This document shows positions 43,190-53,929 of a stretch of 64,000 nucleotides of DNA, in pieces. Positions within the stretch are counted from its first letter, which is position 1, and every line of letters begins with the position of its first letter. Where the stretch lies: contig NC_083571.1 in assembly GCF_027579695.1 (NCBI RefSeq), forward strand, positions 91,292,388 to 91,356,387, read 5' to 3'. A model generated the notes under the pieces. That model was not told where the DNA came from. It made no database searches and worked only from the letters and a program-made list of their open reading frames with translations. Position numbers and translations under genes: made by a program. The DNA comes from Neoarius graeffei. Taxonomy: Eukaryota; Chordata; Actinopteri; Siluriformes; Ariidae.

Positions 43190-44415
43190 AAAAAAAAATC
43201 AATAGGAGAAAGGGTCTGGACTGCAGCGTGGCCAGTTTAACACCAGGACTCTTTTACTACAGAGCCATGCAGTTTTAATATGTGCAGAAAGTGGTTTGGC
43301 ATTGTCTTGCTGAAATAAGCAAGGCCTTCCCTGAAAAAGATGTTGTCTGGATGGCAGCATACCTCCAAAACCTGTATATATCATTCAGCATTAATGATGC
43401 CTTCCCAGGTGTGCAAGCTACCCATGTCATGTACACTAATGTACCCTCATACCATCACAGATGCTGGCTTTTGAACTGTGTACTGATAACAAGCCGGATG
43501 GGCCCTCTCCTCTTTAGCCCGGAGGACGCAATGTCCTTGATTTCCAAAAAGAATTTTAAATTTTGATTAATCAGACCACAGGACAGTTTTCTGCTTCACC
43601 ACAGTCTATCGTAAATGAGTTCAGGCCCAGAGAAGGTGGCTGTGTTTCCAGAGATTCAAGATTCAAAGATTCAAAGTGTTTATTGTCATATGCACAGTAA
43701 GGAACATGTCCTCCTGCACAATTAAATTCTTAGTTTGCCATCCACCATGAATGACAAATTTCAACAATAAATAGGTGGAAGAAATAATACAAAGTAAAAG
43801 CAATACAGTGCAAAATAAAAGCAGTATAATACAAAATAAAAGTAATATAATACAAAATAAAGGTAAAATAGTGTAAAATAGGCAGTATAATACAAAAATA
43901 AGGCAATGATAGAACGTAGCAGTGAAAAAGGGCAGTAGTGTGCAAACATGCAAATGTAAACAAATGTAAACAGTCAAGGACAGTTTACAAGGAAGTAGTC
44001 CATGGTTATAGACTCCTGTCAGCTGTTCAGGAGTCTATAACCATGGACTATGGTTATAGACTCCTGAACATGGATATATGGTTTTAATTTGTATTTATTG
44101 ATGTGTTCACAGACGATGGTTTTCAGAAGTGTTCCTGAGCCCATATGTGATTTCCACTCTAGAATCATATCTGTTTTTAATGCAGTGTCACCTGAGGGCC
44201 TGAAGATCATGGGCATCCAGTGTTGGTTTTCAGTCTTGTCCCTCCCATACAGAGATTTCTCCAGCCTCCCTGAATCTTTTAATGATCTTATGTACCGTAG
44301 ATAATATGATCCCCAAATTCTTCATAATTTTACATTGAGGAACATTATTCTTAAATTGTTGCACTATTTGCCTAAGCTGTCTTTCACAAAGTGGTGAACC
44401 CCTCCCCATCTTTAC
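43190..44415 (-). pseudogene. Tc1-like transposase relic, family E
   Basis: Fragments in several frames on the minus strand: the N-terminal VHKIIKRFREAGEISV-like helix region near 44250-44300, then a gap occupied by the LINE-tail insertion, then the catalytic part with RQHLFQGRPCLFQQDNAKP (second Asp) and LNWPRCSPD at 43199-43384. The Glu region reads SPDPFSY, so the third catalytic residue is lost. Many stops. It is the most decayed of the large Tc1 copies. Confidence 0.72.
43651..44070 (-). mobile_element. LINE-type 3' tail inserted in family E
   Basis: Similarity to Tc1 is broken by about 420 bp that on the minus strand ends ACTGTGCATATGACAATAAA...TTTGAATCTTGAATCT, a terminus typical of fish non-LTR elements. 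It contains a degenerate array of ~20-bp units (TAATACAAAATAAAAG, about 43787-43905) and, at its other edge, a perfect hairpin (43996-44050). Strongly 5'-truncated; the clade cannot be named from the tail. Confidence 0.6.
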
Positions 44416-44771
44416 TTCTCAGAGACTCAGACTCGTTGGGATGCTCTTTTTATACGTAATCAGGTTGACCTATCACCAATTAATCCCCCCCCTTTTTTTA
44501 TATTATACAACTTTTCCAGTCTTTTGTTGCCCCATCCCAACTTTTTTTGAAACATGTTGCTGGCACTAAATTCAAAATGAGCATATTTTTAAAAAATCTC
44601 AATTTCAACATTTAATATGTTGTCTTTGTACTATTTTCAATTAAATATAGGGTTTCCATGCTGGGGCAGCACCAGAGATTTTCTTTTGTTGGTGCTATGG
44701 GGTGGCTTTCTTTTAGTGAGGGTGCTCTGAAATTTAGGGTTTCCCACTAATGTTCCGGTCACCACAGTTTA

Positions 44772-44975
44772 ATTACCTCTGCTAAGAAGGTTATGATTTC
44801 AGTTTGTTTGTTTGTTTGTTTGTTTGTTTGTTTGTTTGTTTGTTTGTTTGTCTGTCTGTCTGTCTGTCTGTAAACAGGATTATGCAATAACTACTGACCC
44901 TTGGTGGAAAGGTGAAGCATAGGCATTTGTCCTTTGTGGAGGTCTACGCTTTCTGAGTGCCCTTCTACTGAAACA
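44772..44975 (+). repeat. Nested repeat fragment with (GTTT)n(GTCT)n
   Basis: AATTACCTCTGCTAAGAAGG, then a GTTT and GTCT tract, then GGTGGAAAGGTGAAGCATAGG and TTTCTGAGTGCCCTTCT. From memory this is a shortened copy of a widespread fish repeat with this start and end. Confidence 0.5.
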
Positions 44976-45297
44976 CCCCAGATACACGTACATGTATGCA
45001 CACATACTGAGTACCCACTCTCTGACACTTGCAATACCATTCTGTGTTAAACACAAGGCGAGATATTCAGCTCACAGGTATAGGTTTAAGTTTCACAAGC
45101 CAGCCTACGTAAACACACCTCTGAATATAAAATTTCACACAATTTTGCCATGGCCAGGGCTTTCACACAAGCAGCAAGCAACAGAGGTTTATGCATTTCA
45201 TATTCACATTTCAGCCTAAGATTCTGAGATTCATAGACTCATGCTGCCAGTTACCAACACCTCGACTAATGAATCAACAGTATTCCATTCCATAAAC

Positions 45298-45298
<1 letters not shown>

Positions 45299-45366
<68 letters not shown>
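45299..45366. repeat. (AT)n microsatellite
   Basis: Pure AT run of almost 70 bases. Confidence 0.97.
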
Positions 45367-45368
<2 letters not shown>

Positions 45369-46521
45369 TGTATTTAGGCACTGCCTAAAAGCAGCACTCT
45401 CGATGAGTATAAAATGTGTTTGTAAAGTTATTTTTTAAATAACTTTAATAACCATGTTATTTTTTTAAAAGCAAATTAAAAATAAGCACTGGATAAAAAC
45501 CTATCTATCTTATGTAAATAAAGATACAAATTTCATTGTCCAGTGGCTAAGTGTTTGTTGCCTTGCACCTACAATTGGGTACTCTGTGGTGGTACACGTA
45601 TGCCATTCATATGTATGTACAGACGTCATATGGTCACAAAAGCCATCAGAAATCTGGTCAATGCATTACTATATTCTCTTAAGTATGGAGCTCAGTTCTG
45701 TATGCTTCACGTGGGTAGCTCCACTAATATATGAATGAGTATCACATACACATAACTTTAAGGAATTTGTGCCTCAACTGCCAAAAACATTACACTTATA
45801 ATTGGCAACAGAGGAAAAATAATCATGCACTTACCATTAGACATCTTCATAACAAAACAATGCCTCTGTTGATTGAGTCGCCACACATGGACATCTGTGG
45901 ATTAAAAAAAAAAAAAAAAGATCCATTATAATATCACCAATGCTTCACTATTGCTAAGTTAAAAAAAAATGTGCTGTGGCTAACAGGACACAAAAGGTCA
46001 AAAGTTCAATGCATGTTGTGTCCATTGGCTAAATCAGATCACCTACGTTGGCTTTACATTTTTTTTAGTCTAAAAATAATAATTTTGTTTAATTAATGTT
46101 TTTATTTATTTTTCAAAATATATACTGTTCACACATTTAAAATTTTAAATAAACCACAGAAATTTCTTGGGGGTGCTAAAGGGGTGCTATGGCTATCTTT
46201 GGGGTAGCTGCAGCATCCCCAAGCCCCTCCCTGGTGCTGCCCATGTTTCCATGGTTTGCAAAGCATTGCATTCTGTTTTTATTTACATTTTACACAGCAT
46301 CCCAACTTTTGTGAAAACTGGTTTGTAATTTAATTAAATTGATTCAACAAGTGCCTTGTAGAAAAACAGCTCCCATGTTAACAACCAATGTGTTAATAGT
46401 ATGTGCTAATAGTAACAGACTCCATTTTCTCATAGCCAGGTAAATTATGTCCACCTAGATTAAGTATACTTTTGTTATTCCGTGTCTCCAACACAAAAAA
46501 ATGCTAAATCCCTCCTAGATA

Positions 46522-48132
46522 CAGTGGTGCTTGAAAGTTTGTGAACCCTTTAGAATTTTCTATATTTCTGCATAAATATGACCTAAAACATCATCAGATT
46601 TTCACACGAGTCCTAAAAGTAGATAAAGAGAACCCACTTAAACAAACAAGACAAAAATATTATACTTGGTCATTTATTTATTGAGGAAAATGATCCAATA
46701 TTACATATCTGTGAGTGGCAAAAGTATGTGAACCTTTGCTTTCAGTATCTGGTGTGACCCCCTTGTGCAGCAATAACTGCAACTAAACGTTTCCGGTAGC
46801 TGTTGATCAGTCCTGCACACCGGCTTGGAGGAATTTTAGCCCATTCCTCCGTACAGAACAGCTTCAACTCTGGGATGTTGGTGGGTTTCCTCACACGAAC
46901 TGCTCGCTTCAGGTCCTTCCACAACATTTTGATTGGATTAAGGTCAGGACTTTGACTTGGCCATTCCAAAACATTAACTTTATTCTTCTTTAACCATTCT
47001 TTGGTAGAACAACTTGTGTGCTTGGGGTCGTTGTCTTGCTGCATGACCCACCTTCTCTTGAGATTCAGTTCATGGACAGATGTCCTGACATTTTCCTTTA
47101 GAATTCACCGGTATAATTCAGAATTCATTGTTCCATCAATGATGGCAAGCCGTCCTGGCCCAGATGCAGCAAAACAGGCCCAAACCATGATACTACCACC
47201 ACCATGTTTCACAGATGGGATATGGTTCTTATGCTGAAATGCAGTGTTTTCCTTTCTCCAAACATAACGCTTCTCATTTAAAGCAAAAAGTTCTATTTTG
47301 GTCTCATCTGTCCACAAAACATTTTTCCAATAGCCTTCTGGCTTGTCCACGTGATCTTTAGCAAACTGCAGACGAGTAGCAATGTTCTTTTTGGAGAGCA
47401 GTGACTTTCTCCTTGCAACCCTGCCATGCACACCATTGTTGTTCAGTGTTCTCCTGATGGTGGACTCATGAACATTAACATTAGCCAATGTGAGAGAGGC
47501 CTTCAGTTGCTTAGAAATTACCCTGGGGTCTTTTGTGACCTCGCCGACTATTACACGCCTTGCTCTTGCAGTGATCTTTGTTGGCTGACCACTCCTGGGG
47601 AGGGTAACAATGGTCTTGAATTTCCTCCATTTGTACACAATCTGTCTGACTGTGGATTGGTGGAGTCCAAACTCTTTAGAAATGATTTTGTAACCTTTTC
47701 CAGCCTGATGAGCATCAACAACACTTTTTCTGAGGTCCTCAGAAATCTCCTTTGTTCGTGCCATGATACACTTCCACAAACATGTGTTGTGAAGATCAGA
47801 CTTTGATAGATCCCTGTTCTTTAAATAAAACAGGGTGCCCACTCACACCTGATTGTCATCCCATTGATTGAAAAAAACCCAACTCTAATTTCACCTTCAA
47901 ATTAACTGCTAATCCTAGAGGTTCACATACTTTTGCCAGTCACAGATTTGTAATATTGGATAATTTTCCTCAATAAATAAATGGTCAATTATAATATTTT
48001 TGTCTCATTTGTTTAACTGGGTTCTCTTTATCTACTTTTAGGACTTGTGTGAAAATCTGATGATGTTTTAGGTCATATTTATGCAGAAATATAGAAAATT
48101 CTAAAGGGTTCACAAACTTTCAAGCACCACTG
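46522..48132 (-). mobile_element. Tc1-like element, family A, copy 2
   Basis: The ends CAGTGGTGCTTGAAAG face each other and TA lies at 46520-46521 and 48133-48134. The size is 1611 bp. It lies in the same orientation as copy 3, only 446 bp away. Confidence 0.93.
46742..47764 (-). pseudogene. Tc1-like transposase, family A copy 2 (one nonsense codon)
   Basis: In one frame from ATG (MARTKEISEDLRKSV) to the stop after GGHTRY, 340 codons, broken only by TGA at 47105-47107 (CGA in copies 3 and 4). Features: helix-turn-helix around HQSTVRQIVYKWRK, a second DNA-binding helix VHESTIRRTL, first Asp in WTDETKIELF, second Asp in MQQDNDPKH. The third catalytic position is Lys (AAA, 46928-46930) in NPIKMLW. 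A TTG/GTG-type upstream extension of 26 codons is open but lies before the family start. Confidence 0.9.
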
Positions 48133-48134
48133 TA

Positions 48135-48576
48135 GGTTGATTCCAAACATTCATATCACAGTCATTTGTACTGCACTAACCATGCTCACAATGAAATCAT
48201 CATCAAAGACAGTTTGCTGAGTCTAAGCATGCATTCAGTGACTGAAGAGAGCTATTTTAGGAAGACAAAGTGTTGCAGAATCCTGACTTTACCAAGCCAT
48301 TTATTGTGCAGACAGATGGCTCTTTGGTTAGGAGTGGTTTGGTGCAGGAAATGGAAGAAAAGTGAAGACCCATTACATCTATAAACTGTAAGCTGTGCCA
48401 GAGAGAGATAAAATATTTGTCTCCAGTGATGTTTGTGGTGGAATCATTCAAAGATTACCTAATACTGCCTTATGTGTATCGTAATCTGTATCTTCCATGT
48501 ATTGTCCTTGTTCTGTGTGTGTGTCATTTGTTTACTGTACTGCTGCAACAAAATTTCTCTCAGAGGTCAGTAAAGT
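48135..48576. other. No recognisable gene
   Basis: Unassigned spacer between Tc1 copies A2 and A3. Confidence 0.5.
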
Positions 48577-48733
48577 TACAGTGGTGCTTGAAAGTTTGTG
48601 AACCCTTTAGAATTTTCTATATTTCTGCATAAATATGACCTACTTGTAAAAGATCATCAGATTGTCACACAAGTCCTAAAAGTAGATAAAGAGAAACCAG
48701 TTAAACAAATTAGACAAAAATATTATACTTGGT

Positions 48734-49103
48734 GGCGGCACGGTGGTGTAGTGGTTAGCGCTGTCGCCTCACAGCAAGAAGGTCCTGGGTTCGAGCCCCG
48801 GGGCCGGCGAGGGCCTTTCTGTGTGGAGTTTGCATGTTCTCCCCGTGTCCGCGTGGGTTTCCTCCGGGTGCTCCGGTTTCCCCCACAGTCCAAAGACATG
48901 CAAGTTAGGTTAACTGGTGACTCTAAATTGACCGTAGGTGTGAATGTGAGTGTGAATGGTTGTCTATGTGTCAGCCCTGTGATGACCTGGCGACTTGTCC
49001 AGGGTGTACCCCGCCTTTCGCCCGTAGTCAGCTGGGATAGGCTCCAGCTTGCCTGCGACCCTGTAGAAGGATAAAGCGGCTAGAGATAATGAGATGAGAT
49101 GAG
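48734..49103 (+). mobile_element. GATGAG-type SINE in a Tc1 inverted repeat, 12-bp TSD
   Basis: ATTATACTTGGT is duplicated exactly (48722-48733 and 49104-49115), and this sequence is part of the Tc1 inverted repeat, so the uninterrupted target is known from the sister copies. Head, body and tail are as in 26014-26391, with the B box GGTTCGAGCCCC intact. Confidence 0.95.
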
Positions 49104-49186
49104 ATTATACTTGGTTATTTATTTATTGAGGAAAATGATCCAATATTACATATCTGTGAGTGACAAAAGTATGTGAACCTTTGCTT

Positions 49187-50209
49187 TCAGTATCTGGTGT
49201 GACCCCCTTGTGCAGCAATAACTGCAACTAAACGTTTCCGCTAACTGTTGATCAGTCCTGCACACAGGCTTGGAGGAATTTTAGCCCATTCCTCTGGACA
49301 GAACAGCTTCAACTCTGGGATGTTGATGGGTTTCCTCACATGAACTGCTCGCTTCAGATCCTTCCATAATATTTTGATTAGATTAAGGTCAGGATTTTGA
49401 CTTGGCCATTCCAAAACATTAACTTTATTCTTCTTTAGCCATTCTTTGGTAGAATGACTTGTGTGCTTAGGGTCATTGTCTTGCTGCATGACCCACCTTC
49501 TCTTGGGATTCAGTTCATGGACAGATGGCCTGACATTTTCCTTTAGAATTCGCTGGTATAATTCAGAATTCATTGTTCCATCAATGATCGCAAGCCGTCC
49601 TAGCCCAGATGCAGCAAAACAGGCCCAAACCATGATACTATCACCACCATGTTTCACAGATGGGATAAGGTTCTTATGCTGGAATGCAGTGTTTTCCTTT
49701 CTCCAAACATAACGCTTCTCATTTAAAGCAAAAAGTTCTATTTTGGTCTCATCCGTCCACAAAACATTTTTCCAATAGCCATCTGGCTTGTCCATGTGAT
49801 CTTTAGCAAACCGCGGATGAGCAGCAATGTTCTTTTTGGAGAGCAGTGGCTTTCTCCTTGCAACCCTGCCATGCACAACATTGTTGTTCAGTGTTCTCCT
49901 GATGGTGGACTCATGAATATTGACATTAGCCAATGTGAGAGAGGCCTTCAGTTGCTTAGAAGTTACCCTGGGGTCCTTTGTGGCCTCACCGACTATTACA
50001 CGCCTTGCTCTTGCAGTGATCTTTGTTGGTCAATCACTCCTGGGGAGGGTAACAATGGTCTTGAATTTCCTCCATTTGTACACAATCTGCCTGACTGTGG
50101 ATTGGTGGAGTCCAAACTCTTCAGAGATGGTTTTGTAACCTTTTCCAGCCTGATGAGCATCAACAACGCTTTTTCTGAGCTCCTCAGAAATCTCCTTTGT
50201 TCGTGCCAT
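49187..50209 (-). pseudogene. Tc1-like transposase, family A copy 3 (two nonsense codons)
   Basis: Full-length frame from MARTKEISEELRKSV to GGHTRY with two stops: TGA at 50030-50032 after LPRSD (CGA in copy 4) and a TAG at the Tyr of NSYRK near the C-terminus. First Asp in WTDETKIELF and second Asp in MQQDNDPKH are present. The third catalytic position is Lys (AAA, 49373-49375) in NLIKILW. No frame shifts, so decay is by substitution only. Confidence 0.9.
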
Positions 50210-50577
50210 GATACACTTCCACAAACGTGTGTTGTGAAGATCAGACTTTGATAGATCCCTGTTCTTTACATAAAACAGGGTGCCCACTCACACCTGATTG
50301 TCATCCCATTGATTGAAAACACCTGACTCTAATTTCACCTTCAAATTAACTGCTAATCCTAGAGGTTCACATACTTTTGCCACTCACAGATATGTAATAT
50401 TGGATCATTTTCCTCAATAAATAAATGACCAAGTATAATATTTTTGTCTCATTTGTTTAACTGGGTTCTCTTTATTTACTTTTAGGACTTGTGCGAAAAT
50501 CTGATGATGTTTAGGTCATATTTATGCAGAAATATAAAAAATTCTAAAGAGTTCACAAACTTTCAAGCACCACTGTA

Positions 50578-50725
50578 TATCCTTCCTGGCACCTTGAACC
50601 AATCTGGCCATTTTCCTCTGACCTCTCTCATCAACAAGGTGTTTCCACCCACAGAACTGTCACTCACTCGATGTTTTTTGTTTTTCGCCCCATTCTGTGT
50701 AAACTCTAGAGACTGTTAATACATT

Positions 50726-50763
<38 letters not shown>

Positions 50764-50991
50764 GTTTGTTGAGACTCCTTGCTAACTATTTTTTGTTGAT
50801 ATCTACAGTCTTAGACAAAAATAATGGATTCCCTTTTCTGTATCTTTCAAATCAAATGATTGAGTTATTTTGTTGGTGTGAATTAATATATTATTAAATG
50901 AAGCTAGCACATTGACTAATATAAATTCTATTAGCTTTTAGAAGAAATAAGAAATGTGGGAACTCTTTCTGTGAGGGTGCTTTGTGATATA
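50578..50991. repeat. No gene; (GT)n at 50730-50760
   Basis: GT microsatellite between Tc1 copy A3 and a MITE. Confidence 0.8.
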
Positions 50992-51519
50992 CACTACCGT
51001 TCAAAAGTTTGGGGTCGCTTTGAAATTTCCTTAGTTTTGAAAGAAAAACACTGTTCTTTTCAATGAAGATCACTTTAAACTAATCAGAAATGCACTCTAT
51101 ACTTTGCTAATGTGGTAAATGACTATTCTAGCTGCAAATGTCTGGTTTTTGGTGCAATATCTCCATAGGTGTATAGAGGCCCATTTCCAGCAACTATCAC
51201 TCCAGTGTTCTAATGGTACAATGTGTTTGCTCATTGCCTCAGAAGGCTAATGGATGATTAGAAAACCCTTGTACAATCATGTTAGCACAGCTGAAAACAG
51301 TTTAGCTCTTTAGAGAAGCTATAAAACTGACCTTCCTTTGAGCAGATTGAGTTTCTGGAGCATCACATTTGTGGGGTCGATTAAATGCTCAAAATGGCCA
51401 GAAAAATGTCTTGACTATATTTTCTATTCATTTTACAAATTATGGTGGTAAATAAAAGTGTGACTTTTCATGGAAAACACAAAATTGTCTGGGTGACCCC
51501 AAACTTTTGAAAGGTAGTG
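50992..51519. mobile_element. Tc1/mariner-type MITE, TA TSD
   Basis: The inverted ends CACTACCGTTCAAAAGTTTG and, inverted, CACTACCTTTCAAAAGTTTG are flanked by TA (50990-50991 and 51520-51521). The size is 528 bp, non-coding. Internal blocks such as GGTGCAATATCTCCATAGG and GGCCCATTTCCAGCAACTA recur in many fish genomes as I know them. Confidence 0.85.
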
Positions 51520-51521
51520 TA

Positions 51522-51934
51522 AATATTTTGAGTAAGATGTCATTGGGGCAACAAGGCTGGATTGACAGCCCTAACTTTCCTCTGCTGTTTTATTCAAGTG
51601 CTGAGAGCTTAATGCAAGCTGGCTTCTCTGGCAAACCAAATCCACTATGAATGAGACAGATGGGCAGATTCAGTCCATACTAACAAGGGCTTTTGTGCTC
51701 CTTTATTGTGTGTGAATTACAGATAATTACAGATGATGAGAGCTGCCACAATTCATCAGCCCCCCCATTCCTAAAACAGAAATTGTGTGTCTTATAGCAA
51801 ACTGTCTAATATTTTTATCATGTAATTCCATTCCTGCAGCTTTGACTTGCAATATATAGTCCAAATAAATCCCTTATGTTGAATCTAAGCTTCCCTGACT
51901 ACAGCACCTTCTCTAGAGAGAGAGAGAGAGAGAG

Positions 51935-51968
<34 letters not shown>

Positions 51969-52115
51969 GTAAAGATAAGCTGTTCCAGGATGGTGAGGTG
52001 GCATGAGTGAACAAGTGTTTGGCTTGTTATAGGAGGCTCTTGCAAAAAAACAATGTTTTCACTTGCAAGTTCTGAATTCACACACTACTGTATTGCATGT
52101 AGGGCTACAACAATT
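51522..52115. repeat. No gene; (GA)n(GT)n at 51915-51967
   Basis: A GA run joined to a GT run; otherwise nothing recognised. Confidence 0.8.
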
Positions 52116-52479
52116 CCATGCATCCATCCATTATCTGTAGCTGCTTATCCTGTCCTACAGGGTTGCAGGCAAGCTGGAGCCTATCCCAGCTGACTATGGG
52201 CGGGAGGCGGGGTACACCCTGGACAAGTCGCCAGATCATTACAGGGCTAACACATAGACAACCATTCACACTTACAGTCAATTTAGACTCACTAATTAGC
52301 CTAACCTGCATGCCTTTGGACTGTGGAGGAAACCGGAGCACCTGGAGGAAACCCACGCGGACACGGGGAGAGCATGCAAACTCCACACAGAAAGGCCCTT
52401 ATCGTCCGCTGGGCTCGAACCCACCCTCTTGCTGTGAGGCGACAGTGCTACTGCTAACCACTACACCACTGTGCCACCC
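52116..52479 (-). mobile_element. GATGAG-type SINE, 14-bp TSD
   Basis: GGGCTACAACAATT is duplicated exactly (52102-52115 and 52480-52493). In inverse orientation the head (CCACTACACCACTGTGCC), the B box and the body match the family. Its tail differs, ending in the inverse of CATCCATCCATT in place of GATGAG. Confidence 0.93.
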
Positions 52480-53929
52480 GGGCTACAACAATTATTAAAG
52501 AAAAATTGCTTTTGTAGATTAGTATGGTCAACTCGTTCACTGAGGTATCTTTGTAACTTTTTATTGCAAGTACAGTGGTACTTTAAAGTTTGTGAACCCT
52601 TTAGAATTTTCTATATTTCTGCATAAATATGACCGAAAACATCATCAGATTTTCACACAAGTCCTAAAAGTAGATAAAGAGAACCCAGTTAAACAAATGA
52701 GACAAAAATATTATACTTGGTCATTTATTTATTGAGGAAAATTATCCAATATTACATATCTGTGAGTGGCAAAAGTATGTGAACCTCTAGGATTAAATCA
52801 AATCAAGTTTATTTGTACAGCGCTTTTAACAATAAACATTGTCGCAAAGCAGCTTTACAGAATTTGAACGACTTAAAACATGAGCTAATTTTATCCCTAA
52901 TCTATCCCCAATGAGCAAGCCTGTGGCGACGGTGGCAAGGAAAAACTCCCTCAGATGACATGAGGAAGAAACCTCGAGAGGAACCAGACTCAAAAGGGAA
53001 CCCATCCTCATTTTGGCAACAACAGACAGCCTGACTATAATATTAACAGTTTTAACAGGTATAACCCTCAACTGTCCTCATGGGGCCGTCCTTCACAGGA
53101 GTGGGGCGATAAAACTCCGACCAGACACAGGGCACCAGGATGGATCAAGCAGGTCCGAGGGGCAGAAGAGGCCAGCATCTCAATCCCAGGATCAACATGT
53201 AACTCAGAGGGACAGATGGGGGGGGGGAGAGAGAGAGAAAGAAAACACGTTGTTAGGTATGCCCTAAAAATGACAAGTATTAAATCTGTGTGGTAGGCTC
53301 GCAGAGACGAGAGTCTTTACATCAGGCATGACGCACAATGGCATGTTAATATGGTAAAAAATATATCATGACCTGCTCTGGCTGGATGCTTGATTGGGTG
53401 ATGGGAGCACACTCCTCAGCAATGATGAGATGCAGATGGGACCCTTAGGCCTGGCCAAGACAATTCAGTTACATTTCACCGGGTCTGGGACATGCGACAG
53501 AATGTCTGACGGCCGATTCCCTGCAGGCTACGATAGCCAGTCGAGGTCCCCACCGTCTCCACCAAAAGATTTCCTGTTGACTCCATGTAACTCAGAGGGA
53601 CAGATTTGGGGTGGGGGGGGGGAGAGAAAGAAAACACAGGTGGTTAGGTATGCCCAATGTCACCTGAATAAGTAGGAACAGTATACATATTGCACCGAGT
53701 ACAAGCAGGGACTCCGGCAACTAACTATGACAGCATAACTAAAAGGAGAGAGCCAGAAGGTAACACAGGCATGAGGGAGCCCCGGGACATATAGCAGCCA
53801 GCCACTGCACCGTCAACAAACTCGAGTGAGCAAGCGAGTGGGGACTGACAGCATCCATACATCCCAGTTTACCAAAACACTCTATGTCTGAGGACCCTCC
53901 AGATCTACTCCTTTACCTCATAAACACCA

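Larger units (their letters stand above)
44661..46244. mobile_element. hAT-like non-autonomous element, 8-9 bp TSD
   Basis: GTTTCCATG is repeated at 44652-44660 and 46245-46253. The ends CTGGGGCAGCACCAG and, inverted, TGGGCAGCACCAG are inverted repeats. Inside are a nested fragment with a (GTTT)n/(GTCT)n tract (44772-44975), an (AT)n tract and two poly(A) stretches, but no transposase. The target duplication length suggests hAT. Confidence 0.7.
42798..46325 (-). mobile_element. Tc1-like element, family E, old and split
   Basis: The ends CAACACCAATTCAACAAAAC and, inverted, CAAACCAGTTTTCACAAAAG are flanked by TA (42796-42797 and 46326-46327). Inner TIR parts contain AAAAGTTGGGACAGG and the ATGCGATGATTTGCAAA region. 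The design resembles family B but is strongly diverged. Two later insertions (43651-44070 and 44661-46244) account for most of its 3.5 kb. Confidence 0.78.
48579..50575 (-). mobile_element. Tc1-like element, family A, copy 3 (with SINE)
   Basis: The same inverted ends as the other family A copies, with TA at 48577-48578 and 50576-50577. The 1997 bp include the SINE at 48734-49103, which sits in the outer inverted repeat. Without it the element has the normal length. Confidence 0.92.

Noticed and set aside
43663..43977. Leu/Phe/Tyr-rich frame suggesting membrane segments
   Set aside because: It is the translation of a degenerate ~20-bp tandem array in a LINE tail.
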